DNA of 64,000 nt from assembly GCA_026008535.1 (NCBI GenBank), contig BRKX01000002.1:2068501-2132500 (forward strand). The letters are read 5' to 3'. A model generated the notes under the pieces. The model made no database searches. It saw only the letters and a program-made list of their open reading frames with translations, and was not told the origin of the DNA. This DNA is from Perilla frutescens (Eukaryota; Streptophyta; Magnoliopsida; Lamiales; Lamiaceae). A program made the translations under genes and the position numbers. Shown here piece after piece: positions 9,910 through 21,422 of the stretch (position 1 is the stretch's first letter; each line of letters starts with the position of its first letter).

Positions 9910-12402
9910 TGTAACGCCCCGATCCCGGGAGAATTAATGACAAGGGACCGGTGCGTTACTGGGGGAAGGGGGAAGGGGTTGTGGCACAAAAATAATCAAA
10001 GAAATAGGGTTAGTGCCCCCAAACACTTGGGCAGCATAACCTCTGTAACTGTAATACAACCACGCACTAAGGTGTTTAGGAAGAACCTGAGTAAAATACC
10101 AATCATCAAAGGGAACTTATCCCGCCAACAATTATAACGAAACATTATAGCAAAATGCTGAAATCATAACATGCTTCACACAATTGAAAACAAGCTGCAT
10201 CAGAGTGAACGGAACAAGCGCGGAGCACAATTCAAGTAAAATTGTTTGCAAGCACTTAATTGATTTAGAGTATCTAAGATTTCTGAACAACACAAAAAAA
10301 CAAACATATAACAAAAAGACAGCCCTTGCCTCAGCTCCATCATCTTCCAGCCTGCCTCTCAACCTGAAAATGTTTTAGAAAAGATTTGGGCTGAGTACTA
10401 GCGTACCCAGTGGGAAAATTTTGATAAACAGTTCACAATCATTTTATAAATATGAATATTGTATCCACATAAGTATAACAATGGAAAGGTTTGAAAATTA
10501 AAAAAAACATTCCATGTATACAAAGCTACTTTTAACCTTACACGCTCTGTCTCAACTGTCCCTTCCTACAGTGTCTTAACTTATATACACGTCCTCCAGC
10601 CCAGCTGTCTAATAAAGGATAGTGTATACGGTCCCATAGCTTAAAGGATCCGAACTCGAGTCTAGTTAAGCACTCAATATTTTTGTAGGATACTGGCGAA
10701 CGCGAACAGTGAGCTAAATAATTTTGATACAGATATTCATGCTTCACAATTGAAAAACAGTTGAGCTTATTAGCTGAACATAATTTGAGAAAAATATAAC
10801 CCACCTGGATGACGAGCACATGGCGGCACAATAACTTTGAAAATAGTTTCATTAATCCTAGCAGGCTCTGCAGATCCTACAAGGGTCGATATTCGACTCA
10901 GAATAATCTCTATATTTTCAGGAATTAATCTACTGTAATTCGAGCTATTATTTAATTATATTCTCTTCAGAAATAGATTGCGCGACTCTAGAGACCTCGA
11001 ATAATTCCGACAAAGAAGGAAATAAATTCCAAAATATTATTCTTGATTTATTGGGACCAACCGATTTGACAGAGGTCTCTTTTCAAAACGTCCCATTTTA
11101 ATCGATTTTTATCAGATTTGTGCCACGGCACTTTTTAACTGTTCAAAAATTACAAAAATATTCAAGGACCCTCCTATATATGCCAAGACTATAGTTTGCG
11201 AGTTTTAGAATTTTTCGATAACACATATTTCCGGTACAAAAATAACTGTATAAATTAAATAATCGAGATTTTTCAAAACTCGTCCAAAAATTACGAAATT
11301 CGACGGGCACATAGGAAATATTATTTCGAGCAACTTTAGTAAATAAACTTTTTCGATTTGAGGGCCCGAAAGGGCCTGAATTCGAGAATTAAAGCAGCAA
11401 TTCGGCAACGTTTGTATTTTCTGTTTTCCGGTGATTTCGCCGGTTTCTGGCCGTCGGACGGGAACGAGATCAAAAGACGAAACGTAGAACACATAAAGAT
11501 ACACGACATATTAAAATTTGGGCTAAAAAGGACGAGAAATGGACCGATACGATAGCCGCGCGACGTGGCTGCGCTATCTTCATTTTCCGGCGACTGGTGC
11601 AGCTCCGGCGACGTCTCCGGCGGCGGCACGGCGGTGGGAAGGTGGCGGCAGGTCGGTGGGGATACGGTGGCAGCAGCTGCAGCCTGCAGTCCTCTCCCTC
11701 GGTCCTCTATTCTCTCTCCCATCTCTCTCCCACTCACTCTAATCTCTCTCACTCTCGCTCTCTCTTATCTCTCTTTCTTTTTTTTTTATTTTTTTATTTT
11801 GTTTGATTTATACGGCAATTGCCGACTTAGGGGGGGGGGAAATGGTTAAAAGTTGGGGGAGGGTGATAGGGATTAACCGGGGGGGGGGGGGGGTTATTTA
11901 GATATTTTTAGGATTTTAAAATATAATATTTTGGATATAAATACTTTTAGACTCGATTTAAAAATTACTTTATTTTACCGGAAGTTTAATTGATCTCGCA
12001 TTATAAATTTAAAAATACCGGAAGGTTTATTGGGTTATTTTCTATTAAATCAATTCAAAATAGTATGCCGAAAATATCATTTAATAATAAAACAAGAAAA
12101 GATTCCTTTTTAAATTAAATAAAAATTACTATTTATTTTACCAAAAATATTGTCGGGAGTTCATTTGACCTCTAATTAAAATTTTAAAAGTATCATTGAA
12201 ATTCTGGGGTCGTTCTATTTTCACAAAAATCATTATTGACCATGCATAAAAAATATTCCAACTCATTTTTTTTAATCTTAAATAGTACCTAAAGTCGCGT
12301 TTTTTATCTATTTTACTTAATCTTAGCTCCAATAAATTTCTATAGTCTTCTAAATAAATTTAGAAAATTTTTAACTATAATTCAAAAATACGGGGTGTTA
12401 CA
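9910..12402 (-). repeat. LTR copy 3 of gypsy array (outermost 5' LTR)
   Basis: The first LTR of the array in transcription order. Its outer end (TGTAACACCCC on the - strand) abuts non-element DNA; the flank starting at 12403 reads CTATT, the candidate target-site duplication to look for at the far end of the array outside the window. The T homopolymer near 11780 is interrupted by an A, unlike the other copies. Confidence 0.85.
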
Positions 12403-13041
12403 CTATTGCACATTTGATTTTTTTTTTCGATTTCAATATATTATGCTTTAGTTTAATTTTACATTTCATATTTAGAATTTATCCTACCCAATTATGATTT
12501 GATATAATTTTTTAGATTTTAATTTTTCAAATAATCAATTAACAGCTAAAAATTAAAAATTAAATGCTAAAAAATTATAATGTGTTTTAATTGGGTATAA
12601 TAAATTCTAAATAATAAGTGTAAAATTAAATTTAAGCATAAGAAATTGAAATAAAAACTAAAACGGTAGGTCTTGTGTGCATTAGGTGTACATCAGACGT
12701 TAAACGTGTTGAGTGGGTCAACGGCAATGCGTGACCAAAAAAATCTGTCAATTAGTATCATTCATAACATTGAAACTATCACTTCAAAGCCCAAAAATAT
12801 CATTTGTATCACTAAAAAGTATCGACCAGAAAAAGAAAAAAAAGAAAAAAGCTGTTAAATTCAGTATCAATTGAAACACTAAGAAGTATCACTCAAAATT
12901 AAAAAAAGTATCACTTGTATTACTAAAAAGTATTACCTGTTTTAACATGAAAAATTTATGAAACTAAAAAAATGTAGTGTGCAATAGAAAATGCAACACG
13001 CAGAGTGTAATAGAGAATTTAAGCTCATAAATATAAAATAA
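12403..13041. other. Intergenic, AT-rich, with a fragment of the GATACTTTT MITE family
   Basis: No gene seen. The stretch 12660-12990 contains GTCAACG-like and TATCACT/AGTATC motifs resembling the MULE-type MITE at 32457-32834, but only one end is recognisable. Confidence 0.45.
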
Positions 13042-13126
13042 AAAACTCACTGTTTTGTAGCGGCGGAGGAAGAAATCAAATGGCGATATCCAATCTCAAA
13101 TTCGCTCTCAAACACTCCTGCAAAAC
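13042..13126 (+). pseudogene. 5' remnant of a fourth PPR gene
   Basis: The leader (ACTGTTTTGTAGCGGCGGAG) and first 15 codons (MAISNLKFALKHSCK..., ATG at 13080) match the starts of the three intact PPR genes in this window, closest to the one at 47068. At 13127 the sequence switches to the Copia-1 LTR and never returns to PPR. Everything downstream was lost, since the far side of the retrotransposon carries other DNA. Confidence 0.85.
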
Positions 13127-13440
13127 TGTTGGATCAGAATTATTGCAGTTGTCAGTTGTCATTTGTGTACGTTGAATATTATTCAATGTATTTATGTCTT
13201 TGTTTATTTTAGATAAATTAGTAAAGTATTGTTATTTCCATTATGCAATTTAGAGTCAATAGTCAAGAGAGTCAGTTAGTTTTTGTTCCTAGTTTTATGC
13301 AGAATTTGATAGCACTAAATCTACGATCTGTGTGGAGAAGTTATCGTAACCGTTTGCTTATTTTTTGTATGCTTTATTTTTGAAGATTAATGAGAGGATC
13401 AGATATAGATTCTAGAGAATTAAAGTGTTCTTATCTATCA
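13127..13440 (+). repeat. Copia-1 5' LTR
   Basis: 314 bp, TG...CA ends, followed at once by the primer-site region. Confidence 0.9.
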
Positions 13441-13443
13441 TTG

Positions 13444-13456
13444 TGGTATACAGAGC
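13444..13456 (+). other. Copia-1 primer binding site (variant)
   Basis: TGGTATACAGAGC a few bases after the 5' LTR resembles the initiator tRNA-Met site TGGTATCAGAGC with one extra A, which may weaken priming. Confidence 0.6.
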
Positions 13457-13534
13457 AAAACCTGGTAGAAGCAAAAGGGGTGAGAGTGATACACGAGAGT
13501 TTGCTGTGAGGATACTTTGGGAGGTTGAGTGAAG

Positions 13535-16500
13535 ATGGGTGATTCAAGTAGCTTTTTCCAAGTGTGCATACCGAAATTCGATGGTGATTTCGATCATTGG
13601 AGTCTGCTCATGGAAAACTTACTGAGGTCTAAAGAATATTGGGAAGTGGTGCAGACTGGAATAGATGAACCAAAATAAGGAACTGACTTGACTGCAGCGC
13701 AACAAAAAATATTGGATGAAATGAGATTGAAGGATCTCAAAGCGAAGAACTACCTATTTTCTTCCATCGACAAAACGGTTCTCAAAACCATCACACAGAA
13801 GGATACTTCGAAGCAACTCTGGGATTCCATGAAGGTGAAATATCAAGGAAATTCTCGTGTGCAAAGGGCCTATCTTCAAGGTTTGAGGAGAACTTTTGAG
13901 ACATTGGAGATGAAGGTAGGAGAAAGTGTTACAGATTACTTCGTGTCCAACGACATGAGAAATTGTGGTGAAGATATGTCTGATACAAAGATTGTGGAAA
14001 AGATTCTGCGAACTTTAATCGAGAAGTTCAATTATATTGTGTGCTCAATAGAAGAATCCAAAGATATTGAAGAACTCTTAGTTGACTCTCTTCAAAGTTC
14101 TCTATTGGTTCACGAACAGAAATTTAAGAAAGGGAGAGAAGAAGAAGAACAAGCTTTGAAGGTGTCTGCCATGCCTCCACAAAGAAATAGAGAAAGAGGA
14201 TACTCACCTAGAGGAAGGGGTCGAGGTCGAGGTCGAGGCCGAAGTTACAACAAGAGTGAAATTGAATGCTTTAATTGTCATAAACTTGGACATTTTCAAT
14301 ATGAATGTCCTGCATGGGAAAAAAGGGTAAACTATACAGCAGAAGAGGAGGAAGAAGAAATGTTGCTCATGGCTTATGTAGATGCTGAACAAAAACAAAC
14401 TGAAGAAATATGGTTTCTTGATTCTGGGTGCAGCAACCATATGACGGGAAATAAGTGCTTGTTCACGACCTTAGACCAAGAATATAAACATTCAGTCAGA
14501 CTCGGAAATGGAACAAGGTTGGAAGTTTTGGGAAAATGAAATGTGAGTATGATCATCTGTGGTATAGCACTAACATTGAGAGATGTGTTCTATGTGCCCA
14601 AATTGAGCAACAACTTACACAGTGTAGGACAACTACAACAAAAAGATCTAACTTTGATCATACGCAAGGATAGTTGTGAAATACACCATGAGAAAAGAGG
14701 ATTGATTTTCAAAGCTAGCATGTCTGCAAATCGTATGTTTCCCTTGATGGCTAAGGCGCATATTGTGAAATGTCTGCAAACCAACACTGATGAGGATACA
14801 GCTACATTATGGCACAGAAGGTATTGTCATTTGAGTTACAAAAGCCTACAAGTACTGCAACAGAAGAAGATGGTGGAAGGATTACCCTACTTCAAAGAAC
14901 AAAAGAGAGTTTGTGAGAACTGTTTGGTGGGGAAACAACATCGAACAAATTTTCCAAAGAAGAGTGATTGGAGAGCAGATACAAAACTTCAAATGGTGCA
15001 TTCAGATTTATGCGGGCCAATCACTCCAGCGTCTAATAGCGGGAGAAGGTACATCCTAACTTTTATGGATGATTATAGTAGAAAGCTACGGGTCTATTTT
15101 TTGGTTGAAAAATCAAAGGCTTTCGACTATTTTCAAATCTTTAAAAATAAGGTTGAGAAGGAAACATTAATGCCAATTCGATGTTTGAGAACTGATAGAG
15201 GAGGGGAATTCACTTCAACAGCTTTTCATGAATATTGTCAAGCAAATGGGATCAACCGAGAACTTACGGCGGCATTCACCCCACAGCAGAATGGAGTGGC
15301 CGAGAGAAAGAATAGGAGTATCATAAACTTGGTAAGATGCATGATGAGTGAGAAGAAAGTTCCAAAATGTTTCTGGCCAGAGGCAGTGCAGTGGACGGCA
15401 CATATTTTGAATATAAGTCCAACAAAAATTTTGAAGGAGAAAACACCAAGTGAAATGTGGACTGGAAACAAGCCTAGTGTTGATCACTTCAGGATTTTTG
15501 GATGCATAGCACATGTCCACATAGCTGATCAAAGAGGGAAGAAATTAGATGACAAAAGTACCACATGTGTCATGTTTGGAATCAGCTCAGAATCTAAGGC
15601 CTACAGACTGTACAATCCAACTACGAAGAAGGTCTTAATTAGCAGGGATGTGATATTCGAAGAAGATAAATGTTGGTGCTGGACAACATCTCTACAAGAA
15701 CACGATGATCTTGTATGTGATGGACATGATATCAAATCAGAAAGTGACACAGAGGATGAAGATAATTTTGATACTGAAGATGAAGTTAGTACCGGTCCTG
15801 CGAAGTCACCAAGGTCATCTGAATCCCGAATTGGAGATGAACAATCCTCAGAACAAAATGTACCAGAAAGAAGGCAGAGAAAACAGCCTGAATACTTGAA
15901 AGATCATGAAGTCAATTTAACTACTTCATCAGAAACAATGACATATTGGGGTATGTATGCAGAGAAAGCAGATCCAACAACCTATGAAGAGGCTGTTGTA
16001 GAAAATGGAGACTAGCCATGGACCAGGAGATGGCAGCAATTGAGAAAAATAATACATGGTTTCTCACAGATTTACCATCGGGAGCCAAGAAGGTTGGAGT
16101 TAAGTGGGTCTTCAAAACTAAGCTCAATAAGAATAGGGAACTTGATAAGTACAAAGCAAGATTAGTCGTCAAGGGCTACACGCAGAAATATGGCATAGAT
16201 TACAATGAAGTCTTTGCTCCAGTAGCTAGATGGGATACCATAAGAGTGATTTTGGCCCTAGCAGCTCATAAGAAATGGAAGGTTTTCCATCTAGATGTAA
16301 AGTCAGCTTTCTTGTACGGAGATCTAATTGAAGATGTATACGTCGAACAACCACTTGGATATATAAAAGAGGATGCCAAAGAGAAGGTGTACAAACTTAA
16401 GAAGGCATTGTATGGATTGAAACAAGCTTCAAGGGCATGGTACGCCCGGATTGGAGAACATTTCAGAAAATTGGGACTTCAAAAGTGTTCGCATGAACAC

Positions 16501-17502
16501 ACGTTGTTTACTAAAACTGATGCAGCAGGAACTGACTTGCTAATTGTAAGTGTTTATGTAGACGATTTGATTATTATAGGAAATGATTCTCTACTCTTGA
16601 AGCAGTTCAAGGAATCGATGAAGACGAAGTTTGAAATGACGGATTTAGGAGAAATGAGATACTTTCTTAGGGTTGAGATCATGCAAACATCTGAAGGAAT
16701 ATATCTTAACCAAAGAAAGTATGCTGGAGAGATGTTGGAGAGGTTTCACCTAACTGATTGCAACTCAGTAAGGAATCCAATTGTGCCCGGAGAGAAACTC
16801 GCAATTGAAGGAGATGGAAAGAAAGTTGATCCAACACACTACAAACAGCTCATCGGCAGCTTGCTGTATACAGCCACAAGGCCTGATTTGATGTATATTG
16901 TATGCCTGCTTAGCAGATACATGGCTGCTCCTACAGAAGCTCATATGCAAGCAGCCAAAAAGGTATTGAGATACTTGAAAGGAACTGTGAACATGGGTTT
17001 GCACTATAAGGCAGGAGATGGTGTGTTGGTGGGATACACAGACAGTGATTATGCTGGAGATGTGAATGATAGAGAGAGTACAAGTGGCTATGTATTCTAT
17101 CTAGGAAGAGCAATTGTATCTTGGGCTTCGAAGAAACAACCCATTGTTACCCTATCCACAACAGAAGCAGAATATGTCGCTACAGCTTCCAGTGCGACGT
17201 AGTGCATGTGGCTAAGGAGCATCTTAGAGCAAATGGGGTTGAAGCAGGAAAAAAGAACAATTATTTGGTGTGATAACATCTCCACAATCAAGCTCACAAA
17301 GAATCCGGTCATGCACTCTAGGAGCAAGCACATAGATGTCAGGTTTCACTTCTTAAGGGATCTATCAAAAGAAGGAACAGTGGAACTAATGCATTGCAAC
17401 ACTAAAGACCAAGTAGCAGATATCATGACAAAGGTTGTCAAGCATGAAGTCTACGAACACCTGCGTAATGAGTTGGAGGTTTGTGAAATGCCAAATACAT
17501 AA
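13535..17502 (+). pseudogene. Copia-1 gag-pol polyprotein, interrupted
   Basis: Starts at ATG 13535 (MGDSSSFFQV). Recognisable in order: Gag, zinc knuckle CFNCHKLGHFQYEC (about 14267-14308), protease WFLDSGCSNHMTG (about 14410), integrase zinc-binding part and D-D-E core (HSDLCGP, RTDRGGEF, NGVAERKNR), RT with YVDDLII (about 16555), RNase H with YTDSDYAGD and TEAEYVA. Breaks: TAA at 13676-13678, TGA at 14537-14539, a single-base frameshift near 16000 (just before the RT domain), and TAG at 17200-17202. Two of the stops are compatible with C-to-T change of a glutamine codon. The protein normally acts in cytoplasmic particles and nuclear integration; this copy cannot make it intact. Confidence 0.9.
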
Positions 17503-17538
17503 ACTAATTGCTGGGAGCATTTAGTTTAAGGGAGGGCT

Positions 17539-17852
17539 TGTTGGATCAGAATTATTGCAATTGTCAGTTGTCATTTGTGTACGTTGAATATTATTCAATG
17601 TATTTATGTCTTTGTTTATTTTAGATAAATTAGTAAAGTATTGTTATTTCCATTATGCAATTTAGAGTCAATAGTCAAGAGAGTCAATTAGTTTTTGTAC
17701 CTAGTTTTATGCAGAATTTGATAGCACTAAATCTACGATCTGTGTGGAGAAGTTATCGTAACCGTTTGCTTATTTTTTGTATGCTTTATCTTTGAAGATT
17801 AATGAGAGGATCAGATATAGATTCTAGAGAATTAAAGTATTCTTATCTATCA
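17539..17852 (+). repeat. Copia-1 3' LTR
   Basis: 314 bp, five mismatches to the 5' LTR by eye, preceded by the purine-rich AAGGGAGGGCT. Confidence 0.9.
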
Positions 17853-19691
17853 TTGCTTCTGTCTGTGGCGGTTTTAGGGAGATTCTCCTCCTTATACAAT
17901 GCCGTCTGAAATGCTGCTGCTAACTTTGTGAGATTTCCTTGAGCGTTATTGCCAACAGGATATCTAGATTTTTTGGGAATCCGTTCTGGAGAATACCTCT
18001 TTGGAGGGACTCCCCTATTGCTTCTAGGGGGCAATACATACCTTCTGGAATCCTGTATCAGAGTATCTGAAATCTCATGGTTAGTAGTACCAGAGTCCAC
18101 TACAATGGTATCATTGGTAGCATTAGTGGTATCAGTGTGTTCAGCGGAAGAAGAATCAAAGGAATCAACACTATGATCAGAAGGAGGAGTAATTGAATTT
18201 CTTACCCCTTCAAATATCGAATTGGAGAGAGCATTGTCTGGAGCAGTGAGGTCGGTGGGCTGTAATGACGATTTAGATATTATCTCAGTCGTATGGTTAA
18301 CTGTCTCTGTTGGAACTCTCTCCACAGAGCTGTTTGGAGTTAACAACCAGCTTAGCGGGTCAACTCTAGGACTCTCTCCCTAACTACTAAGGTGGTAGTG
18401 GTGATAAAAAAACTCAGTTTTGAGGAAATCACAGTTCATGGTGGTGAACAGACGACGGGATTTGGGGTCATAACAGCGATAGCCTTTCTGGTGAACACCA
18501 TATCCAACAAACACATTTGACCGCACACGGATCAAGTTTGGTGCGAGTGATGGACGAACACAGAACAACCAAAGACACGAGGTTTGAGGGTAAGAGGAAC
18601 ATGAATTTGAGAGAGCTGAGATAGACACTAAATGGGAGTTTGAAGATCAAAGCTTTTTGTAGGTAACCAGTTTAGGAGGTAAATGGTTGTTGCAACGGCT
18701 TCAGGCCAGAAGTGTGAGGGTACCAAGGAGTCAATAAGTAACGCCTGGGTGATTTCAAGAACAATTCTATTTTTCCTTTCAGCTACCCCATTTTGCTTGG
18801 GTGTGTAAGTATAGGTGGTTTGGTGGATTAATCCTTTATCGTGGAAGAATTTGGTCATGGAAGAGTTCACAAATTCTCTCCCATTATCGGATCGAAGAGT
18901 TTGGATTTTAGTGTGAAACTGAGTTTGGATCATAGTGTAGAAATGAGAAAATTTGGAAAAAATTTCAGATTTATGACGCAGGAAATACACCCAGGTCATA
19001 CGTGTGTGATCATCTATAAACAGTAAAAAATAAGTGAATCCTTGACCACCGACAACAGGTGCAGGACCCCAAACATCAGAGTGAACAAGAGAAAACATAG
19101 ACGACACACGAGTATTACTAGGCTTAAAGTTTTGTCTGTGGCTTTTAGCCAAAACACAAGTTTCACAATACAATTTAGAATTGAAAAATAACTTAGGAAA
19201 AAGAATGTTGAGATAACCCACAGACAGATGTCCAAGCCGGCGGTGCTGTAGACAGCATTACCGTGCTTTTTTGAGCAATTTCATCCACGTAATACAGCTC
19301 CCCAGCGCTCAGTGCCACGCCCAATGATCTCCCCCGTCCGGATATCCTGTAACAGACAAAATGAAGCATGCATCAACACGGTGTAATTTAATTCCTTGGT
19401 AATGTGGCTAATGGAGAGCAATTTATGAGATAACGCCGGGACATGTAAACAATTTGAGATTTTAAGAGTTGGAGAAATTTCTATAGTTCCTGCACCAGTT
19501 ACTGGAGTAAGTTCTCCACTGGCTGTTTGGACATAGGTTTTACGGGGAGATGAGGGAACACAAATATCAGAGGCATCAAATGTCATTGTATCAGTGGCAC
19601 CACAATCAAAAATCCAGGCAGTATTTTTAGACTGATCTTGACACCCATTTTTAACAACTTGAGCTAGAGATAAGGATTTAGGTTTATCCAA
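17853..19691 (-). pseudogene. Copia-2 protease-integrase region, interrupted and truncated
   Basis: Protease motif WIFDCGATDTM at about 19610 (usual DSG is here DCG). Next comes the integrase: zinc-site remainder CETCVLAKSHRQNF, catalytic boxes HSDVWGP, RSDNGREF and NGVAERKNR, then LPTKSFDLQTP. Several frame changes occur, near 19250, 18630 and 18370. The last part (18346-17853) is the low-complexity, serine-rich linker with SRYPVGNNAQG that precedes RT in this superfamily. The frame runs into the Copia-1 LTR at 17852. Confidence 0.85.
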
Positions 19692-19693
19692 AT

Positions 19694-21422
19694 TGTGAGA
19701 TGCCGTGAATTAAATTATGCTGAATTGGGCCATATATGTCTGAATTTAAAGGAGTTGGGCCACTTGTTTTAGAGTTTAAAGGAAAAGGGGCGTGCGGGTC
19801 GGATAAAGATATATCCGGCCCGATACCTTTATAATTGAGATAAGGTGGATACGCTTTGATGAGTCCATTTATTTCATGTTTTTATGGGCATTTTATCCCT
19901 TATAAATGTCCTTTTTAGTGTGTTTTGAGTCGAAAAGAACCAGGTTGCGGTCAAAGGGCATTCCAAGAGTCGAGTCTAGCGGAAGGGGCATTTTTATGCC
20001 CAAATATTCACGATTATCTCGCACATATGTTCATCAGAGGCACAGGGGACGTCCTCAGTATCCATCCCATATTCGATCGATGAAGTGGGCATATCAGATA
20101 CGGATGGAGCTGACAGATGATGTCGTGCCCACAGTACTCGCACAGACTCGACCACAGGTCAGAATGGGCATTCCAGTGAAACTCGGGATTCAGTTGAAAA
20201 GAGAGCTGGTGGAAGATAGCTACATATCTGAATGAGAGTTGGAGCTAAGTTGGACTCCTGGAAGGTGTTGCAACAAAGAGATAAGCTCAGACGAAGAGAT
20301 AAACGCAATCAAAGGAGATAAGAACAATCCCTAAAAAATAGGGATTTGTTAAAGCTGAATCTTATCCAGTCAAGATCAGCGAGGGCACGCCGTTTCGGAA
20401 TTTCAGGAGAAGACCCCCGCCTGTGGGGGAAACTCTACTCGGAAATGTAACTATTTAAACAAGTTTAGTCTCTGGAAAAACAAGTTTAGACAGTCAGAAA
20501 CATTTTTACATTTTACATTTTCTGCATTTTAATTTTAGTACGCTGCTTAGGCAGCAAAACAATCTGAAAGGTCTTAAACCTTCGGGACTTAGGTTATGCT
20601 CATGTTTATCGACCTTGGAGTCGAGTTTCTACTTAATTAATTCAGTAAGTTTTTATTTATTTTATGTCTTTAATTTATGCAGTTTTAATTATGTCTAGCC
20701 TTCTCGGCTAGATCTTTAATTCTGGCGTTTGAATGATGAAATTGGTTTGAGCATAAAAACTGGACTCGTGAGGCCAAAATGGGCATAGTAATAATGCATG
20801 CATGATTAGTTTCCGTTAATTCTTGTGCCTTGTTCCACGTGAGTGTGTGTCTGAAGTGCCCAATGTGGCTGATCACTCGTTAGGTAAAGAGGGCACACCA
20901 CTATTAATTGAATTGGCGAATCGTGACTGTGTGTCGGTTCATATAGTAATAAGGGAATTAATTGGGTGTTGTGGGCACAAGAGGAATCAGTTGAACACAA
21001 CAGATCTGGGTCCATCTAGGGCACACTGCTGCCTGTTTTCTTACATTTCTTAGAGGAATCGGGAGGTGGGTAACTGGTTAGGGGTTTAATCGAAGAGGAA
21101 TCACTTTTAAACCTAAAATGAAAGGATGGATGAGGAGACGCATGCGAGGAATCCGGTCACCATAACTAGATGACCTATCATGTATGAAAATCGGTGTGCC
21201 CATGATCGAGTTGTTTTATGTTTAAACCAAATTCTAATTCAAATGCCATAACCTTTTGTTATTTGATATTTTCTTAGTTTCTTTTGCAGATTTAAAATCA
21301 GTATAGTGGCAACACCAAAACCCCCTTTTGATTGGTTACTTGAAGATAGAATCGCAACAGCTCTTTGTGGGATCGACCCGTACTCATTGGCTAGCTACAC
21401 TCGCTGTGGGCACAGGAGTTTA
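19694..21422 (+). mobile_element. Probable solo LTR (Ty3/gypsy-like) inserted in Copia-2
   Basis: The 1.73-kb block separates Copia-2 gag from protease and is flanked by an exact 5-bp repeat CAAAT (19689-19693 and 21423-21427), as expected for a target-site duplication. It begins TGTGAGATGCC; the end before the repeat reads GAGTTTA, so a canonical CA end is lacking unless it is shared with the CAAAT. It has a TATTTAAAC box near 20452. Removing it leaves an open frame across the junction into the protease. No pol motifs are present. A 109-codon frame (19906-20235, +) has no recognisable domain. Athila/Tat-like is a guess from the style of its right end. Confidence 0.6.

Larger units (their letters stand above)
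1..12402 (-). mobile_element. LTR-sharing tandem array of a deleted Ty3/gypsy retrotransposon
   Basis: Three LTRs (455-2946, 5182-7674, 9910-12402) alternate with internal regions of about 2.2 kb, giving a repeat period of 4,727-4,728 bp; a third internal region runs off the left edge. On the - strand each unit reads LTR, primer site, hairpin-repeat leader, broken gag, integrase C-terminal scrap, polypurine tract, next LTR. Neighbouring units share one LTR, so this is not independent insertions side by side. The copies differ at only a few single bases that I could find, plus homopolymer lengths. The element cannot be autonomous because protease, reverse transcriptase, RNase H and the integrase core are absent. 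The right edge at 12402 abuts unrelated sequence. Unequal LTR-LTR recombination is the likely origin; an assembly duplication is the main alternative. Confidence 0.85.
13127..17852 (+). mobile_element. Copia-1: near-complete Ty1/copia retrotransposon with a degraded polyprotein
   Basis: Bounded by two 314-bp LTRs that begin TGTTGGATCAG and end TTATCTATCA and differ at five positions by eye. Internal order is gag, protease, integrase, RT, RNase H, which is diagnostic of Ty1/copia. A variant primer site (TGGTATACAGAGC) and a purine tract before the 3' LTR are present. Flanking pentamers do not match (AAAAC on the left, TTGCT on the right), so the usual target duplication is missing. The left neighbour is a PPR 5' end, the right neighbour a different Copia element. 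Confidence 0.9.

Noticed and set aside
13127..17852. Copia-1 length (4,726 bp) nearly equal to the gypsy array period (4,727 bp)
   Set aside because: The sequences are unrelated and the match in length is coincidence.
19906..20235. A 109-codon open frame as a host gene
   Set aside because: It lies inside the probable solo LTR, has no recognisable domain and no sign of splicing or conservation.
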